Assembly (NCBI RefSeq): GCF_007002745.1
Contig: NZ_SGNY01000014.1
Coordinates: 62,001 to 126,000 of the forward strand
Origin: Martinezella rhizogenes
GTDB lineage: Bacteria > Pseudomonadota > Alphaproteobacteria > Rhizobiales > Rhizobiaceae
Direction of reading: 5' to 3'
Length of the DNA stretch: 64,000 nucleotides
The notes under the pieces were generated by a model, which saw only the letters and a list, made by a program, of their open reading frames with translations, was not told the DNA's origin and searched no databases. Of this stretch, positions 53,252 through 61,889 are shown piece after piece. The translations under genes were made by a program, and so were the position numbers. Within the stretch, counting starts at the first letter, position 1. Each line of letters opens with the position of its first letter.

Positions 53252-54430
53252 TCACGGCCAGGCCAACCTACGTTTGAGAATGAGGCCTGCAAAAGCGCCA
53301 AGACCACAAAAAAGGAAAAATACCCAACCCGACACCGCGCCCGCATGAATGCCCGACAGCAGCACGCCGATGGTGCAGCCAAGCGCGGTCATGCCACCCC
53401 AGCCCATCAGCACACCTCCGGCAAAACGGGTTGCCAACCCGCCGGCAGACGGCCAGGATGGCTGGAATTTTCCCGCCGAAAGCGCGGCTGCGAAGCTCGC
53501 GAAAATCAGCCCCAGCACGAAGACGCCGTTAGGCGACAGAAGCGTGGTTTTCACCGCGCTGATGCAGCCGCGCACCGTATCGAGGCCCGCAAGCGTTTCC
53601 GGCACCCATGCCGCGGATGCGCCGGCCGTTCTGACGATGCTGCCGAGTTCAGCGGTTACCCCAAGCGGCGCAACGCGGAAATAGGAAAAGGCGCTGATGG
53701 CTGCGACCAGAACCCCGGTGACGACAGGCGGCCAGCGTTCGACAAAAACGCTTCGCAGGGCCTGCTGCAGCCGGTTTTCCGGTACGCCCGATGGAACAGG
53801 CGCCGACTTATCGAAAAAAAGAACAATGAAGATCAGCCCGGCCAAAACAAAACCGGCAAGCAACAGTGCCAAGCCGTATCCCAGATGGTGCGGCAGCCAG
53901 ACCGGTGGGTCGTTGAATACGCTGAGCGTATAAAGAAAATTCCAGCTGAGGAACGCCAGCAGAAAACCGAGCGCCGCACCGGCAATGGCAAGAACGGAGC
54001 CAAAGGCTCCCTCCCCCAACCGGTAAAAATGCCCGGACAGGCAGGAGCCGGAAAGTGCAGCGCCTACACCGAAAACCGTCGACGCCAACGCCAGGACCCA
54101 GCCGACCGGGCCGATATGCGCATTGGGCGGCAGACGACCGGGTTGCGGAACCGGCATCCACGCGATGGTGATGATCTGATAAAATGCCACGCCCGCAAGA
54201 AGTGCGACGAGAATTGCAAGAACGCCATCCGAGCGCCTGTCGTCGATGAAATCCCGGAAATTGCAGAGGAAACAGAACCGCCCGCGCTGCATCACGATGC
54301 CGAAAGCGATACCGGCCAACAATGAAAACGCAAGCTGCCTGCCGTTCTCAAGCGTCCCCAGTTGGTGAGCCGCAACAGTCAGCGTGCATAAAATGGCGAA
54401 GGCCGCGAAGCGGCGAAAGGTAAGATGCAT
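53252..54430 (-). CDS. YeeE/YedE-family (TsuA-type) sulfur transporter
   Basis: This membrane protein of about 392 residues has many hydrophobic helices and the paired family motifs GSCLSGHFYRLGEGA and ALGCTIGVLLSGIHAGA. Conserved cysteines in these motifs relay thiosulfate or related sulfur species in TsuA. An extra CFLCNFRDFIDDRRSD loop near residue 55 is typical of the long YedE forms. The ATG at 54430 is chosen; the frame extends into the hairpin that ends the rhodanese gene. It lies just downstream of a periplasmic rhodanese, so uptake of thiosulfate or sulfane sulfur is likely. Confidence 0.88.
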   Translation of the reverse strand: MHLTFRRFAAFAILCTLTVAAHQLGTLENGRQLAFSLLAGIAFGIVMQRGRFCFLCNFRDFIDDRRSDGVLAILVALLAGVAFYQIITIAWMPVPQPGRLPPNAHIGPVGWVLALASTVFGVGAALSGSCLSGHFYRLGEGAFGSVLAIAGAALGFLLAFLSWNFLYTLSVFNDPPVWLPHHLGYGLALLLAGFVLAGLIFIVLFFDKSAPVPSGVPENRLQQALRSVFVERWPPVVTGVLVAAISAFSYFRVAPLGVTAELGSIVRTAGASAAWVPETLAGLDTVRGCISAVKTTLLSPNGVFVLGLIFASFAAALSAGKFQPSWPSAGGLATRFAGGVLMGWGGMTALGCTIGVLLSGIHAGAVSGWVFFLFCGLGAFAGLILKRRLAWP

Positions 54431-54458
54431 GAAATACCGGATATGGCAGGAGAAAATG

Positions 54459-54483
54459 CCGGTGCGCCGCACTGGCGCACCGG
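54459..54483 (-). terminator. Hairpin terminator after the rhodanese gene
   Basis: A perfect 10-base stem (CCGGTGCGCC and its complement) with a 5-base loop is followed on the minus strand by ATTTTC. It lies between the rhodanese stop and the transporter start and may reduce read-through. Confidence 0.65.
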
Positions 54484-54505
54484 CTTCAAAAACGAAGGCT
54501 GCGGT

Positions 54506-55435
54506 TTATTTGCCCGTCCAGACCGTACCGGTCGGATTGCTGATGGGAACGCCGACCGCATTGCCATATTCGGTCCAGGAACCGTCATAGTTGCGGACGT
54601 CGTAACCGAGTATCTTCTTCAAGGCGAACCAGGTGTGGCTGGAGCGCTCGCCGATACGGCAATAGGTGATGACCGGGGCGGAGCCGTCGATACCCTTTTC
54701 CGCATAGATCGCCTTGATCTCATCTGCAGATTTGAAGGTGCCGTCCTTGTTGACGATGGTGCCCCACGGCACGTTGACAGCGCCGGGAATATGACCAGCC
54801 CGCACTGACAATTCCTTGACGCCATCGGGTGCGAAAATCTTGCCGGAATATTCATCCGCCGAGCGAATATCGACCAGCTTGATATTATGTTTGCCTTCGG
54901 CCACGGCGACCACGTCAACAAACCGCGCCCGCACCGAGGTGTCCGGTTCGCCAAGCTTCAGTTTCGTTTCGGCCGTTGCGGGTGCTGATGTGTCGAAAGG
55001 CAGGCCCTGCGCTTCCCAGAGCTTGCGGCCACCATCCAGCAGCTTCACCCGGTCGCCAAGACCATAGGTTTCAAAAATCCACGCGCCCCAGGCGGCGAAC
55101 CAGTTATTGTTGTCGCCATAAAGAACGATCGTCGTATCGTCGCCGACGCCGGCCTTTTGCAGCAGTGACTGGAAATTTTCCCGTGCGGCAATGTCGCGCC
55201 GTTCCTTGTCGACGAGGTCCGTATGCCAGTTGAGGTTCACCGCGCCGGGAATATGCCCGCGCTCGTAGACACCCGTATCGACGCTGACTTCGAAAACTCG
55301 AACCTTCGGATTGTCGAGATTTTCCTTCAGCCAATCGGCCGTCACCAGCGCGTCCGATGCTCCGGCAGCGGACAGCGATACCGTCGACAACAACAATCCG
55401 CCGAGAGCCGACGCTACAAACTTGATCCTGGACAT
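54506..55435 (-). CDS. Exported thiosulfate/3-mercaptopyruvate sulfurtransferase (rhodanese)
   Basis: The protein has about 309 residues from the ATG at 55435 (GGGG seven bases upstream). A signal peptide (about 1-27, SALGGLLLSTVSLSAAGAS) indicates the periplasm. Two rhodanese domains follow: an inactive first (GVYERGHIPGAVNLNWHTDL) and an active second with the loop CRIGERSSHTW, cysteine nucleophile near residue 254. It transfers sulfane sulfur, probably coupled to the YeeE/YedE transporter just downstream. A perfect AT-rich palindrome at 55513-55528 lies about 80 bases upstream. Confidence 0.9.
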   Translation of the reverse strand: MSRIKFVASALGGLLLSTVSLSAAGASDALVTADWLKENLDNPKVRVFEVSVDTGVYERGHIPGAVNLNWHTDLVDKERRDIAARENFQSLLQKAGVGDDTTIVLYGDNNNWFAAWGAWIFETYGLGDRVKLLDGGRKLWEAQGLPFDTSAPATAETKLKLGEPDTSVRARFVDVVAVAEGKHNIKLVDIRSADEYSGKIFAPDGVKELSVRAGHIPGAVNVPWGTIVNKDGTFKSADEIKAIYAEKGIDGSAPVITYCRIGERSSHTWFALKKILGYDVRNYDGSWTEYGNAVGVPISNPTGTVWTGK

Positions 55436-55512
55436 TCCCTTACCCCTTCCTGATTTGATGGCCATTGAAAGGTCGCAACAAAATCGTCCGGAGCGAAGAA
55501 ACGCTTTTTCAT

Positions 55513-55528
55513 ATTTTCTGTAGAAAAT
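55513..55528. promoter_or_regulatory. Perfect AT-rich palindrome upstream of the rhodanese gene
   Basis: ATTTTCT-GT-AGAAAAT forms a perfect inverted repeat, 78 bases before the rhodanese start. Its AGAAAATA half recurs before the SsuD-like gene (56470-56477). Confidence 0.4.
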
Positions 55529-55654
55529 AAATACAGTCACTCAAAACAATCAAAAGGTGAGATTCGAAATTTATGGCGGATAAAACAGCCATAAAGCGCT
55601 CAAAGGTTGTGTATGCGACGTTTGGCTTGACCAAATCCGTTTGCAACGGATGGA

Positions 55655-56278
55655 TCAGAGTGCGCTTACATCACCCTGAAGATGCGCACCACGAGCCGCC
55701 GGCAGTCCCCGTATTCTCGATCTGGTCGCAGGCGTTTCAGAACCCGCACCCGTTTTCAGGCGTGCCAGCAGGTCATATCCCTCTGGCCACCTTCCAAAAC
55801 CGGCAGCGATATTGATATGCCCTGCCGGGCCAAGATTGACGAGATCGCTTCCCCAGCTGGCGGCCGTGTGCGCCAGGTCTTCCGGGCTCATATAGGGGTC
55901 GTTCATACTGCCCACGAGAAGGCTGGGAAAGGCAAGCGGCACCAGGGGAAAGGCTCCGAACCGGACAATACAGGGATGCATCGCTTCCACCCTGTCCAGA
56001 TGGGCCGGTGCGACAAGAAGCGCACCTCTGATTTTTGCCGCCGCCGGCCGGGAGGCCATATTCGCGACCAGCACGCAACCGAGGCTGTGGGCGACGATAT
56101 AGGCGCTGTCGACAGAGGCAAGCGCTGCTTCAAGACGATCAAGCCAGTCCTCGAGAACCGGGCATTGCCAGTCATCCTGATCTACCAGCTGCGCTGCGGG
56201 ATCATCCAGCAGCCAGTGTCGCTGCCAATGCCCCTCATCCGAACCGTTCAGTCCGGGAACAATCAAGGTGGTACACAT
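55655..56278 (-). CDS. RBBP9/YdeN-family serine hydrolase
   Basis: The 207-residue alpha/beta hydrolase begins TTLIVPGLNGSDEGHWQRHW, the hallmark of the RBBP9/YdeN family, and has the nucleophile in VAHSLGCVLVANM. The acid is in GSMNDPYMSPE and the histidine in GPAGHINIAAGFG. The substrate is unknown. Members are often found in sulfur or cysteine regulons near SsuD-like genes, but I cannot show this here. It is downstream of no other gene and has its own promoter region shared divergently with the SsuD-like gene. Confidence 0.88.
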   Translation of the reverse strand: MCTTLIVPGLNGSDEGHWQRHWLLDDPAAQLVDQDDWQCPVLEDWLDRLEAALASVDSAYIVAHSLGCVLVANMASRPAAAKIRGALLVAPAHLDRVEAMHPCIVRFGAFPLVPLAFPSLLVGSMNDPYMSPEDLAHTAASWGSDLVNLGPAGHINIAAGFGRWPEGYDLLARLKTGAGSETPATRSRIRGLPAARGAHLQGDVSAL

Positions 56279-56610
56279 GCCTGCTCCGTGGTTGCGGGTG
56301 GTCCGTGCAAAGCATGATGATTTTTACGATTCCAGTCGAATGCTCGCTTGCTCACCTTTCTGGATCAAAGAAAAAATCGATCTGAAGAAATTCGATAAAG
56401 AAGAAAATGCGTTCTCAACCACCGATAAATCTCTGTTCGGGCGGAATCATTTACTCACATTTTTTACATAGAAAATATGTGCAATATATTCCCTTCCTGC
56501 GGAAAGCTTTTCCTCCGACGCACATCAAATGAGACACCGCTGCTTGGCCCATCTGCCGCCGCTTTGTCATTCTCGCACCGCGACATGAATCGAAAATTCA
56601 GGCGGATAAT
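56279..56610. promoter_or_regulatory. Divergent promoter region, hydrolase and SsuD-like gene
   Basis: This 332-base AT-rich region has no credible gene. It includes an ACATA-GAAAA-TATGT inverted repeat at 56466-56480, similar to the elements before the rhodanese and flavin reductase genes. A nine-codon ORF at 56585 overlaps the SsuD-like start but lacks a ribosome site. Confidence 0.45.
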
Positions 56611-57681
56611 GTGAGCAGCACGAGCGAATTTCTCTGGTACATCCCCAATGACGTCAAACCCGGCCACAGGGGCGATGCCGTCAGCGATAACCATAACAGC
56701 CTCGATACATTGACCAGCCACGCAAAGGCGCTGGAAAATCATGGCTGGAAAGGTGCGCTGATCGGCACCGGCTGGGGCCGGCCCGACACATTCACGGTGG
56801 CGGCCGCCCTTGCGGCGCGCACCACCACCTTCGAACCGCTGATCGCCATCCGCCCCGGCTACTGGAAACCGGCCAATCTCGCATCCGCCGCCGCCACACT
56901 CGATCAACTCTCGGGTGGCCGGGTACGGATCAATGTCGTCTCGGGTCGCGACGAGCTTGCCGCCTATGGCGATGAAGAAGGTGATCAGGCGCAGCGTTAT
57001 GCGCGCACGAAAGAATTCATGCGGCTGGTGCGGCGGCTCTGGACGGAAGAAAATGTCACCTTCGACGGGGATCATTTCCGGGTCAGGAATTCGACTGTCC
57101 TGCCGCGTATCGCCGCACGCGACGGCCGGCCGCACCCGAAGCTTTATTTCGGCGGCGCGTCCGAGGCGGCCGAGCAGGTCGCCGCAACCGAGGCCGATGT
57201 ACAATTGTTCTGGGGCGAGCCGCTCGCCGGTGTGGGCGAACGGATAGAAAGGCTCAGGCATTTCAGTGAAACGCTTGGCCGCGACCTGCCGCCGCTGCAA
57301 TTCGGCCTGCGGATCACCACGCTGGTGCGGGAAACGACGGCAGAAGCATGGCGCGACGCGGAAGCAAAGGTTGCCGAGATGGCAGCAAATAACGGAGCGC
57401 GCTGGAACGATCATCTGCAAGGCGTGGCAATCGGCCAACGCAGGCTGCTGGATCTGCACCGTCAGGGCGATGTTCTGGACGATAATCTTTACACCGCACC
57501 GGGCAAGTTTGGCGGCGGCGGTGCGGCAACCACATGGCTGGTGGGTTCGGCGGAAGATGTCGCGGCGTCACTGCGCAAATACCGCGCGCTTGGCATCACC
57601 CATTTCGTGCTTTCCGACACGCCCTATCTGCAGGAGATCGAGCGGCAGGGCGACAGGCTGTTGCCACTGTTGCGGGATTGA
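56611..57681 (+). CDS. SsuD-like FMNH2-dependent alkanesulfonate monooxygenase
   Basis: The 356-residue LLM protein probably starts at the GTG at 56611, with GGCGG upstream. SsuD-type motifs are LWYIPNDVKPGHRGD, LIAIRPGYWKPANLASAAATLDQLSGGR (read in parts, near 70-100), NVVSGRDELAAYGD with the active-site tyrosine/arginine environment, and LYFGGASEAAEQVAA. It releases sulfite from sulfonates, or oxygenates a related sulfur compound, using FMNH2. It converges with the DszC-like gene, so the two form separate transcripts within one sulfur island. Confidence 0.88.
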   Translation: MSSTSEFLWYIPNDVKPGHRGDAVSDNHNSLDTLTSHAKALENHGWKGALIGTGWGRPDTFTVAAALAARTTTFEPLIAIRPGYWKPANLASAAATLDQLSGGRVRINVVSGRDELAAYGDEEGDQAQRYARTKEFMRLVRRLWTEENVTFDGDHFRVRNSTVLPRIAARDGRPHPKLYFGGASEAAEQVAATEADVQLFWGEPLAGVGERIERLRHFSETLGRDLPPLQFGLRITTLVRETTAEAWRDAEAKVAEMAANNGARWNDHLQGVAIGQRRLLDLHRQGDVLDDNLYTAPGKFGGGGAATTWLVGSAEDVAASLRKYRALGITHFVLSDTPYLQEIERQGDRLLPLLRD

Positions 57682-57738
57682 TGCCAAGACGATGCCGGAC
57701 GATCTTGCAGAGGCAAGGCCGCCCGGCGTTTTCATCGA

Positions 57739-58917
57739 TCAACCGCCCGCCGCCTTGATGCTCTGACGGCCGAGAATCGTGCGGATCATGTGGCTTTGTG
57801 GCGCATGCGCCCTTGCAGTGATGGCATCGCGATGATGGCGTTCGAGATTATAATCCCGGCGCAGGCCGCGATTACCGCCAAGCTCCAGCGCCAGATCCGT
57901 CACTGTCACCGCATTGTCGATCACCACATGGCGAACGGCGAGCGCGTCGGTTCCTACCCTTTCGCCAGCGTCGATATCGCGGGCGACGGAGAGAAGTAGA
58001 CGCCGGTTTGCAGCAAGAAGCACTTCGATCTGACCGAGACCTTCCTGAATGCGGGGAATGGAGGAGAGCGGCGCACCAAGGCTTGCCGGGACATGGCCAT
58101 TCAGATGGCGCAGGAGATCGTCACGTGCCGAAAGCGCAACACCGTGATAGACGGAAGCCAGCAGCGCGAAGAAATTATAGCCGTCTGCCTCATCGCGCCG
58201 CAACGGCTCATCCGCCGGTTGTTCGGCAACGATATCGGCAAGCGCCACCCTTACCTCCTTCAGCACCAGGTCATGGCTTGCAGTGGCGTACATGCCGGTC
58301 GCCTCCCATGCCTTTTCCTGGGTGATGCCCGGCGCATCCAGTGGTACCAGAAGCTGGATCAGGCGCGGCGCCTCTTCCGTCGTCACAGCAAGCACGATCG
58401 CCCATTTCAGACCCGGCAGGCCGGTGACGAAACTCTTGCGGCCATTGACAACCCAGACATCGCCCTCGATCCGCGCCGTCGTTTCCGGCAGGCCGCCATG
58501 GGCCGGTGAACCGACCCCCGGCTCCGCCTGCGCATTGTTCAAAAGCGCCGGCTCCCTGCTATTGGCGGCCAGCACCCTTGAAGCAAGTGCCACCGGCCAC
58601 TTGCCGCGCCGTATCGCGGCATGAACGCTGTAATGCATGGCGAGAATGAGGGCGGTCGACGGATCGCCCCTGGCAATGGCCGCGATCACGGCATGGGCCG
58701 TCTCAATGCCCTCGCCCCAGCCGCCATCCTTTTCAGCCGTGACGAGACCCAGCAGGCCGGACTTGAAAAGCGCCTCGAAATTGCCGGCGGCGAATTCGCC
58801 ACTTTTGTCATGATCCGCCGCCGTCAGGCTGAAATCGTCGGCCAGCGCAGTTGCAACGGCAACAGGGCTCGATTGCTGCTCCGGCGCGCGCGGAACGGCG
58901 GATAACGCACCACTCAT
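57739..58917 (-). CDS. Acyl-CoA dehydrogenase-fold monooxygenase (DszC/SfnB-like)
   Basis: The 392-residue protein is full length, with the N-terminal helical domain (FEALFKSGLLGLVTAEKDGG), the central beta domain (VWVVNGRKSFVTGLPGLKWAIV, TGMYATASHDLVLKEVRV) and C-terminal four-helix bundle ending LELGGNRGLRRDYNLERHHRDA. The ending is typical of SfnB/DszC flavin monooxygenases, which oxidise sulfides or sulfones with FMNH2 and do not act on acyl-CoA. It overlaps the DszB-like gene by 4 bases and follows it in the operon, which supports a sulfur-oxidising role. Confidence 0.85.
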   Translation of the reverse strand: MSGALSAVPRAPEQQSSPVAVATALADDFSLTAADHDKSGEFAAGNFEALFKSGLLGLVTAEKDGGWGEGIETAHAVIAAIARGDPSTALILAMHYSVHAAIRRGKWPVALASRVLAANSREPALLNNAQAEPGVGSPAHGGLPETTARIEGDVWVVNGRKSFVTGLPGLKWAIVLAVTTEEAPRLIQLLVPLDAPGITQEKAWEATGMYATASHDLVLKEVRVALADIVAEQPADEPLRRDEADGYNFFALLASVYHGVALSARDDLLRHLNGHVPASLGAPLSSIPRIQEGLGQIEVLLAANRRLLLSVARDIDAGERVGTDALAVRHVVIDNAVTVTDLALELGGNRGLRRDYNLERHHRDAITARAHAPQSHMIRTILGRQSIKAAGG

Positions 58918-59945
58918 GCCACCGCCCTTTCACTTGCCGTCACGAAACGATCGTCAATCCATTCACCGAGATCGAAGTCGTTTTCAAGGAAACCCCATTG
59001 ATGCAGGAAATCCTTGTAGTGACCGACAGCGGCGACAAGGTCCGCATCAAGGCCGAGGCCGAGATGGTGGTGAACCTCCGGCCCGTTGGCGGCCAGAACC
59101 TGTTCCTCCGTCGCGCCGGCCTCACGGGCAATAAAACGACGCGTTTCTTCCGGATGCTGCTCCGCCCAGAGCGAGGCTTTGCCGATGGCACCAACCAGCC
59201 GCTCCACCAGATCGGGACGCTCATCGGCAAGCCGCCCATCAACCGTCAGCACCCGGGGCGAACCGGAATTGATGCGTATTTTCGGATCGGGGTGAAAACC
59301 GAATTCCACCACCTGCACCGCACCGATCAGATTGGCGGCAGCAATACCCGCCGTTCCCTTGACGAAGATCGCGTCGACCTCACCCCGCAGTAGCGCGATG
59401 ATCTCCTCACCGAAAGACTGCCGGCGCTTCAGCCCGAAAAGCGAAGGTCCTTCCTGCGAGGCCAGCACCGAATCCGTGATGACGATATCCTTCAGTTCGA
59501 CATCCTCTACCGTCAGCCCTTCCAGCGAAAGCGCCGAGACAATCCCCTTCAGCGCCGTAGCCCGCATGAAATCGACAATGCCTTCCGGCCTGCGCGGCAC
59601 GCCGAAACGGCGACCGACAAGATCGGCAACAGAGCGGATACCGGTTTCCGGCAGGGTGATGATTGCCTGAAACTCATCCGTCCAGGTAATGCCGACAAGG
59701 CGCGTATTGCGCCCTTCCGAACGGGCGCGGATGGGCGGCACATTGCCGCCGTGACGGAAGGACCATTCCAGCGTGTGGTTGAAATGGCTCTGACGAACGG
59801 AACGGTCAGGCGAATCGATGATGGATTTCAGCGATATGCCGACCTCCTCGAAGGTCTGCCCGAGATAACCGAGCTGGGCCGCCAGTCCCACGGGCGTGGG
59901 CACCGGGCAGCGTGTGTACCAGATTTCAGAAAGTGACGTGCTCAT
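58914..59945 (-). CDS. DszB-like sulfinate desulfinase (SsuA-fold enzyme)
   Basis: The 343-residue protein resembles DszB, the aryl-sulfinate desulfinase, and is built on the periplasmic-binding-protein fold. It has no signal peptide or lipobox, so it should be cytoplasmic, unlike transporter binding proteins. DszB's catalytic residues line up: C13 in RCPVP, H54 in SHF, and R64 ten residues later in FRHGG, matching the Cys27, His60 and Arg70 pattern, with NVPP after it. Further shared parts are NTRLVGIT, VADLVGRRFGV and DLVERLVGAIGKASLWAEQH. The expected reaction is hydrolysis of R-SO2H to R-H plus sulfite. The actual substrate is unknown. Confidence 0.75.
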   Translation of the reverse strand: MSTSLSEIWYTRCPVPTPVGLAAQLGYLGQTFEEVGISLKSIIDSPDRSVRQSHFNHTLEWSFRHGGNVPPIRARSEGRNTRLVGITWTDEFQAIITLPETGIRSVADLVGRRFGVPRRPEGIVDFMRATALKGIVSALSLEGLTVEDVELKDIVITDSVLASQEGPSLFGLKRRQSFGEEIIALLRGEVDAIFVKGTAGIAAANLIGAVQVVEFGFHPDPKIRINSGSPRVLTVDGRLADERPDLVERLVGAIGKASLWAEQHPEETRRFIAREAGATEEQVLAANGPEVHHHLGLGLDADLVAAVGHYKDFLHQWGFLENDFDLGEWIDDRFVTASERAVA

Positions 59946-60011
59946 GGCTTTGTCCTCGATGAAAGGGAAAAGTCCCGGCCCGCAGCAAAGGGGCCGGGTC
60001 TGGTGAAACGA

Positions 60012-61619
60012 TCAGGATGCGGCGATATGCGCGAAGGCGAGGCTTCCCGCCACACCTTCGGCACCGATGGTGTGATCGGCGATACGCTTGTTGAAGATGG
60101 TAATTTCGGGTGCCGCGACGATATCGATGGCCGGCACGTCCTCTACGAGGATCTGCTGGATTTCCTTCCATTGCGCGACGCGCTTGTCCGGGTCGATCTC
60201 GATGGCGGCGGCTTCGAGAAGCGCATCCACCTTCGGATTGCTGTAGGCCGCGCCATTGGAGAACGGCACGCCCTTCTTGAAGTTCTTCGACCAATAAAGC
60301 CGCTGCACGCCGACGGTGGGATCGAAGAGGTTGCTCATGCCCTCATAGGCAAAATCGAAATCGCGATCCGTGTAGATGCGCTTGGTATAGGTGGCGAAAT
60401 CCTGCGTGCGCACCGTCACGTCGACGCCGACTTTCGCCAGCGCCTGGCGAATATAATCCGCGCCGCGCGGATAGGCTTCGGTGCTCGGCACGTAATCCAG
60501 ATTGAGCTTGAAACGGATGCCATCCGCACCGCGCTTGTATCCGGCCTCATCGAGAAGCGCTTCGGCGGCCTTCAGATCGATCGGATAGGTTTTCAGATCA
60601 TCCACGAACCATTTCGTCAGCTTCGGATTGATCGGGCCGGTGATGGTCGCGCCGTAACCGTAATTAACGGTGTTGAATATGACGTTGCGGTCGATCACAT
60701 GCGCGAAGGCGCGACGGACGCGTACATCTTTGAACACATCCTTTTCGAGATTGAACTCCACGCGGCTGACGGAATTCGAATATTGATAGCCGTTTGTCTC
60801 AAAACCGAGGCTGGGAAGCTCTTTCAAGCGGTCGAGATCGCTATAGGCGACCGGCGTGCTGGGGGCGAGATCGATCTCACCGGTTTCAATGGCAATCGCG
60901 CGGGCGGATGCGTCGGGAATGAAGCGGACGATCAGCTTGTCGAGATAGGGGCGCGGCGCATCCCAATAATCGGCATTGCGCTCAAAAACGATATGGCTGC
61001 CGCGCACCCACTCCTTGAACTTGAACGGGCCGGTGCCGATGGGGGCGAGATTGACCGGGTTTTCGGTGACTTTCGTACCTTCATAGAGATGTTTCGGCAC
61101 GATGGGCGTTTCGGCGGCGGCGAGCGCCGTTATCAGATATGGCGCTGGTTTGGAAAGAACCAGAACCGCCGTCAACTCATCAGGCGTCTCGACGCTTGTG
61201 AGGTTCAGGAATGTATTGCGACCGCGCGGATGCACTTCCTTGATGGTATTGATGGAGAAAGCCACATCGGCTGATGTAAACGGCTTGCCGTCATGCCACT
61301 TTACGCCGGGCCTCAGCTTGAAGGTGTAGCGCAGGCCATCGGCGCTGACATCCCATGATTTGGCCAGCAGCGGCTTGGGATTGAGATCGAAATCATAGGT
61401 CAGCAGACCTTCGGTCACCTTTGGCGATATATAGACGGAATTATAGGCCGTATGCGCGATCGTCGTCAGCACCGGTGGTTCCGATGAGATGAGCAGGGTG
61501 GCCGTGCCGCCACTTGCCGGCTCCGCCGCGAGGAGCTTCAGCCCCGGCAAAGACACCACGCCAAGCGCCACCGATGCCAGCAGGAATCCTCGCCGCGTCG
61601 TCTGGTTGAAAATAGTCAT
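60012..61619 (-). CDS. Peptide-type ABC substrate-binding protein (DppA family) of the sulfur island
   Basis: The protein has about 535 residues from the ATG at 61619 (AGAGGG upstream). A twin-arginine-like leader (TTRRGFLLASVALGVVSL) precedes a family 5 binding domain: GLLTYDFDLNPKPLLAKSWDVS, YTFKLRPGVKWHDGKPFTSADVAFS and the C-terminal lobe. It is first in the minus-strand unit with the DszB-like and DszC-like genes, while its presumed permeases start on the opposite strand at 61890. The cargo is probably an organosulfur compound, inferred from the linked enzymes. Confidence 0.88.
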   Translation of the reverse strand: MTIFNQTTRRGFLLASVALGVVSLPGLKLLAAEPASGGTATLLISSEPPVLTTIAHTAYNSVYISPKVTEGLLTYDFDLNPKPLLAKSWDVSADGLRYTFKLRPGVKWHDGKPFTSADVAFSINTIKEVHPRGRNTFLNLTSVETPDELTAVLVLSKPAPYLITALAAAETPIVPKHLYEGTKVTENPVNLAPIGTGPFKFKEWVRGSHIVFERNADYWDAPRPYLDKLIVRFIPDASARAIAIETGEIDLAPSTPVAYSDLDRLKELPSLGFETNGYQYSNSVSRVEFNLEKDVFKDVRVRRAFAHVIDRNVIFNTVNYGYGATITGPINPKLTKWFVDDLKTYPIDLKAAEALLDEAGYKRGADGIRFKLNLDYVPSTEAYPRGADYIRQALAKVGVDVTVRTQDFATYTKRIYTDRDFDFAYEGMSNLFDPTVGVQRLYWSKNFKKGVPFSNGAAYSNPKVDALLEAAAIEIDPDKRVAQWKEIQQILVEDVPAIDIVAAPEITIFNKRIADHTIGAEGVAGSLAFAHIAAS

Positions 61620-61889
61620 GCGATACCCTCTCCTTGATTGAACCGGCGAAAAACCGGCAAACTGAACGGTCGCGCTTAGGAAGAAGTTTGTTCCGCAGAG
61701 GAGAGTGAGTTTGGCATGAAGAACCAACCACTCTCATAATTAGGAATTATCTTTTCTTTATGACGCATATTTCCGTAAATTTCAGAAAATAATTCTATTA
61801 CTCTTTGACAAATTCCATAAAATTAGTCAACTAATGCTCACGCCTTTCGAGGCTGATTTTATGTTTCCCACGCTTACGGACTGGAGCCG
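61620..61889. promoter_or_regulatory. Divergent promoter region of the split Dpp-type importer
   Basis: This AT-rich 270-base gap includes an ATAATT-AGG-AATTAT dyad near 61736-61750, a TTGACA at 61805 with CAACTA 17 bases later, and a TTCCATAAAATTA stretch at 61813 that matches the element at 53134. It should drive both halves of the importer. Confidence 0.45.

Noticed and set aside
56585-56614. Nine-codon ORF overlapping the SsuD-like start as a leader peptide
   Set aside because: There is no ribosome binding site and no informative codon run; an ATG TGA overlap of this kind is easily due to chance.
58914-59945. Annotation of the DszB-like protein as an ordinary sulfonate-binding ABC component
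   Set aside because: It lacks a signal peptide and lipobox and keeps the desulfinase Cys/His/Arg pattern, so a cytoplasmic enzyme is the better reading, although not proven.
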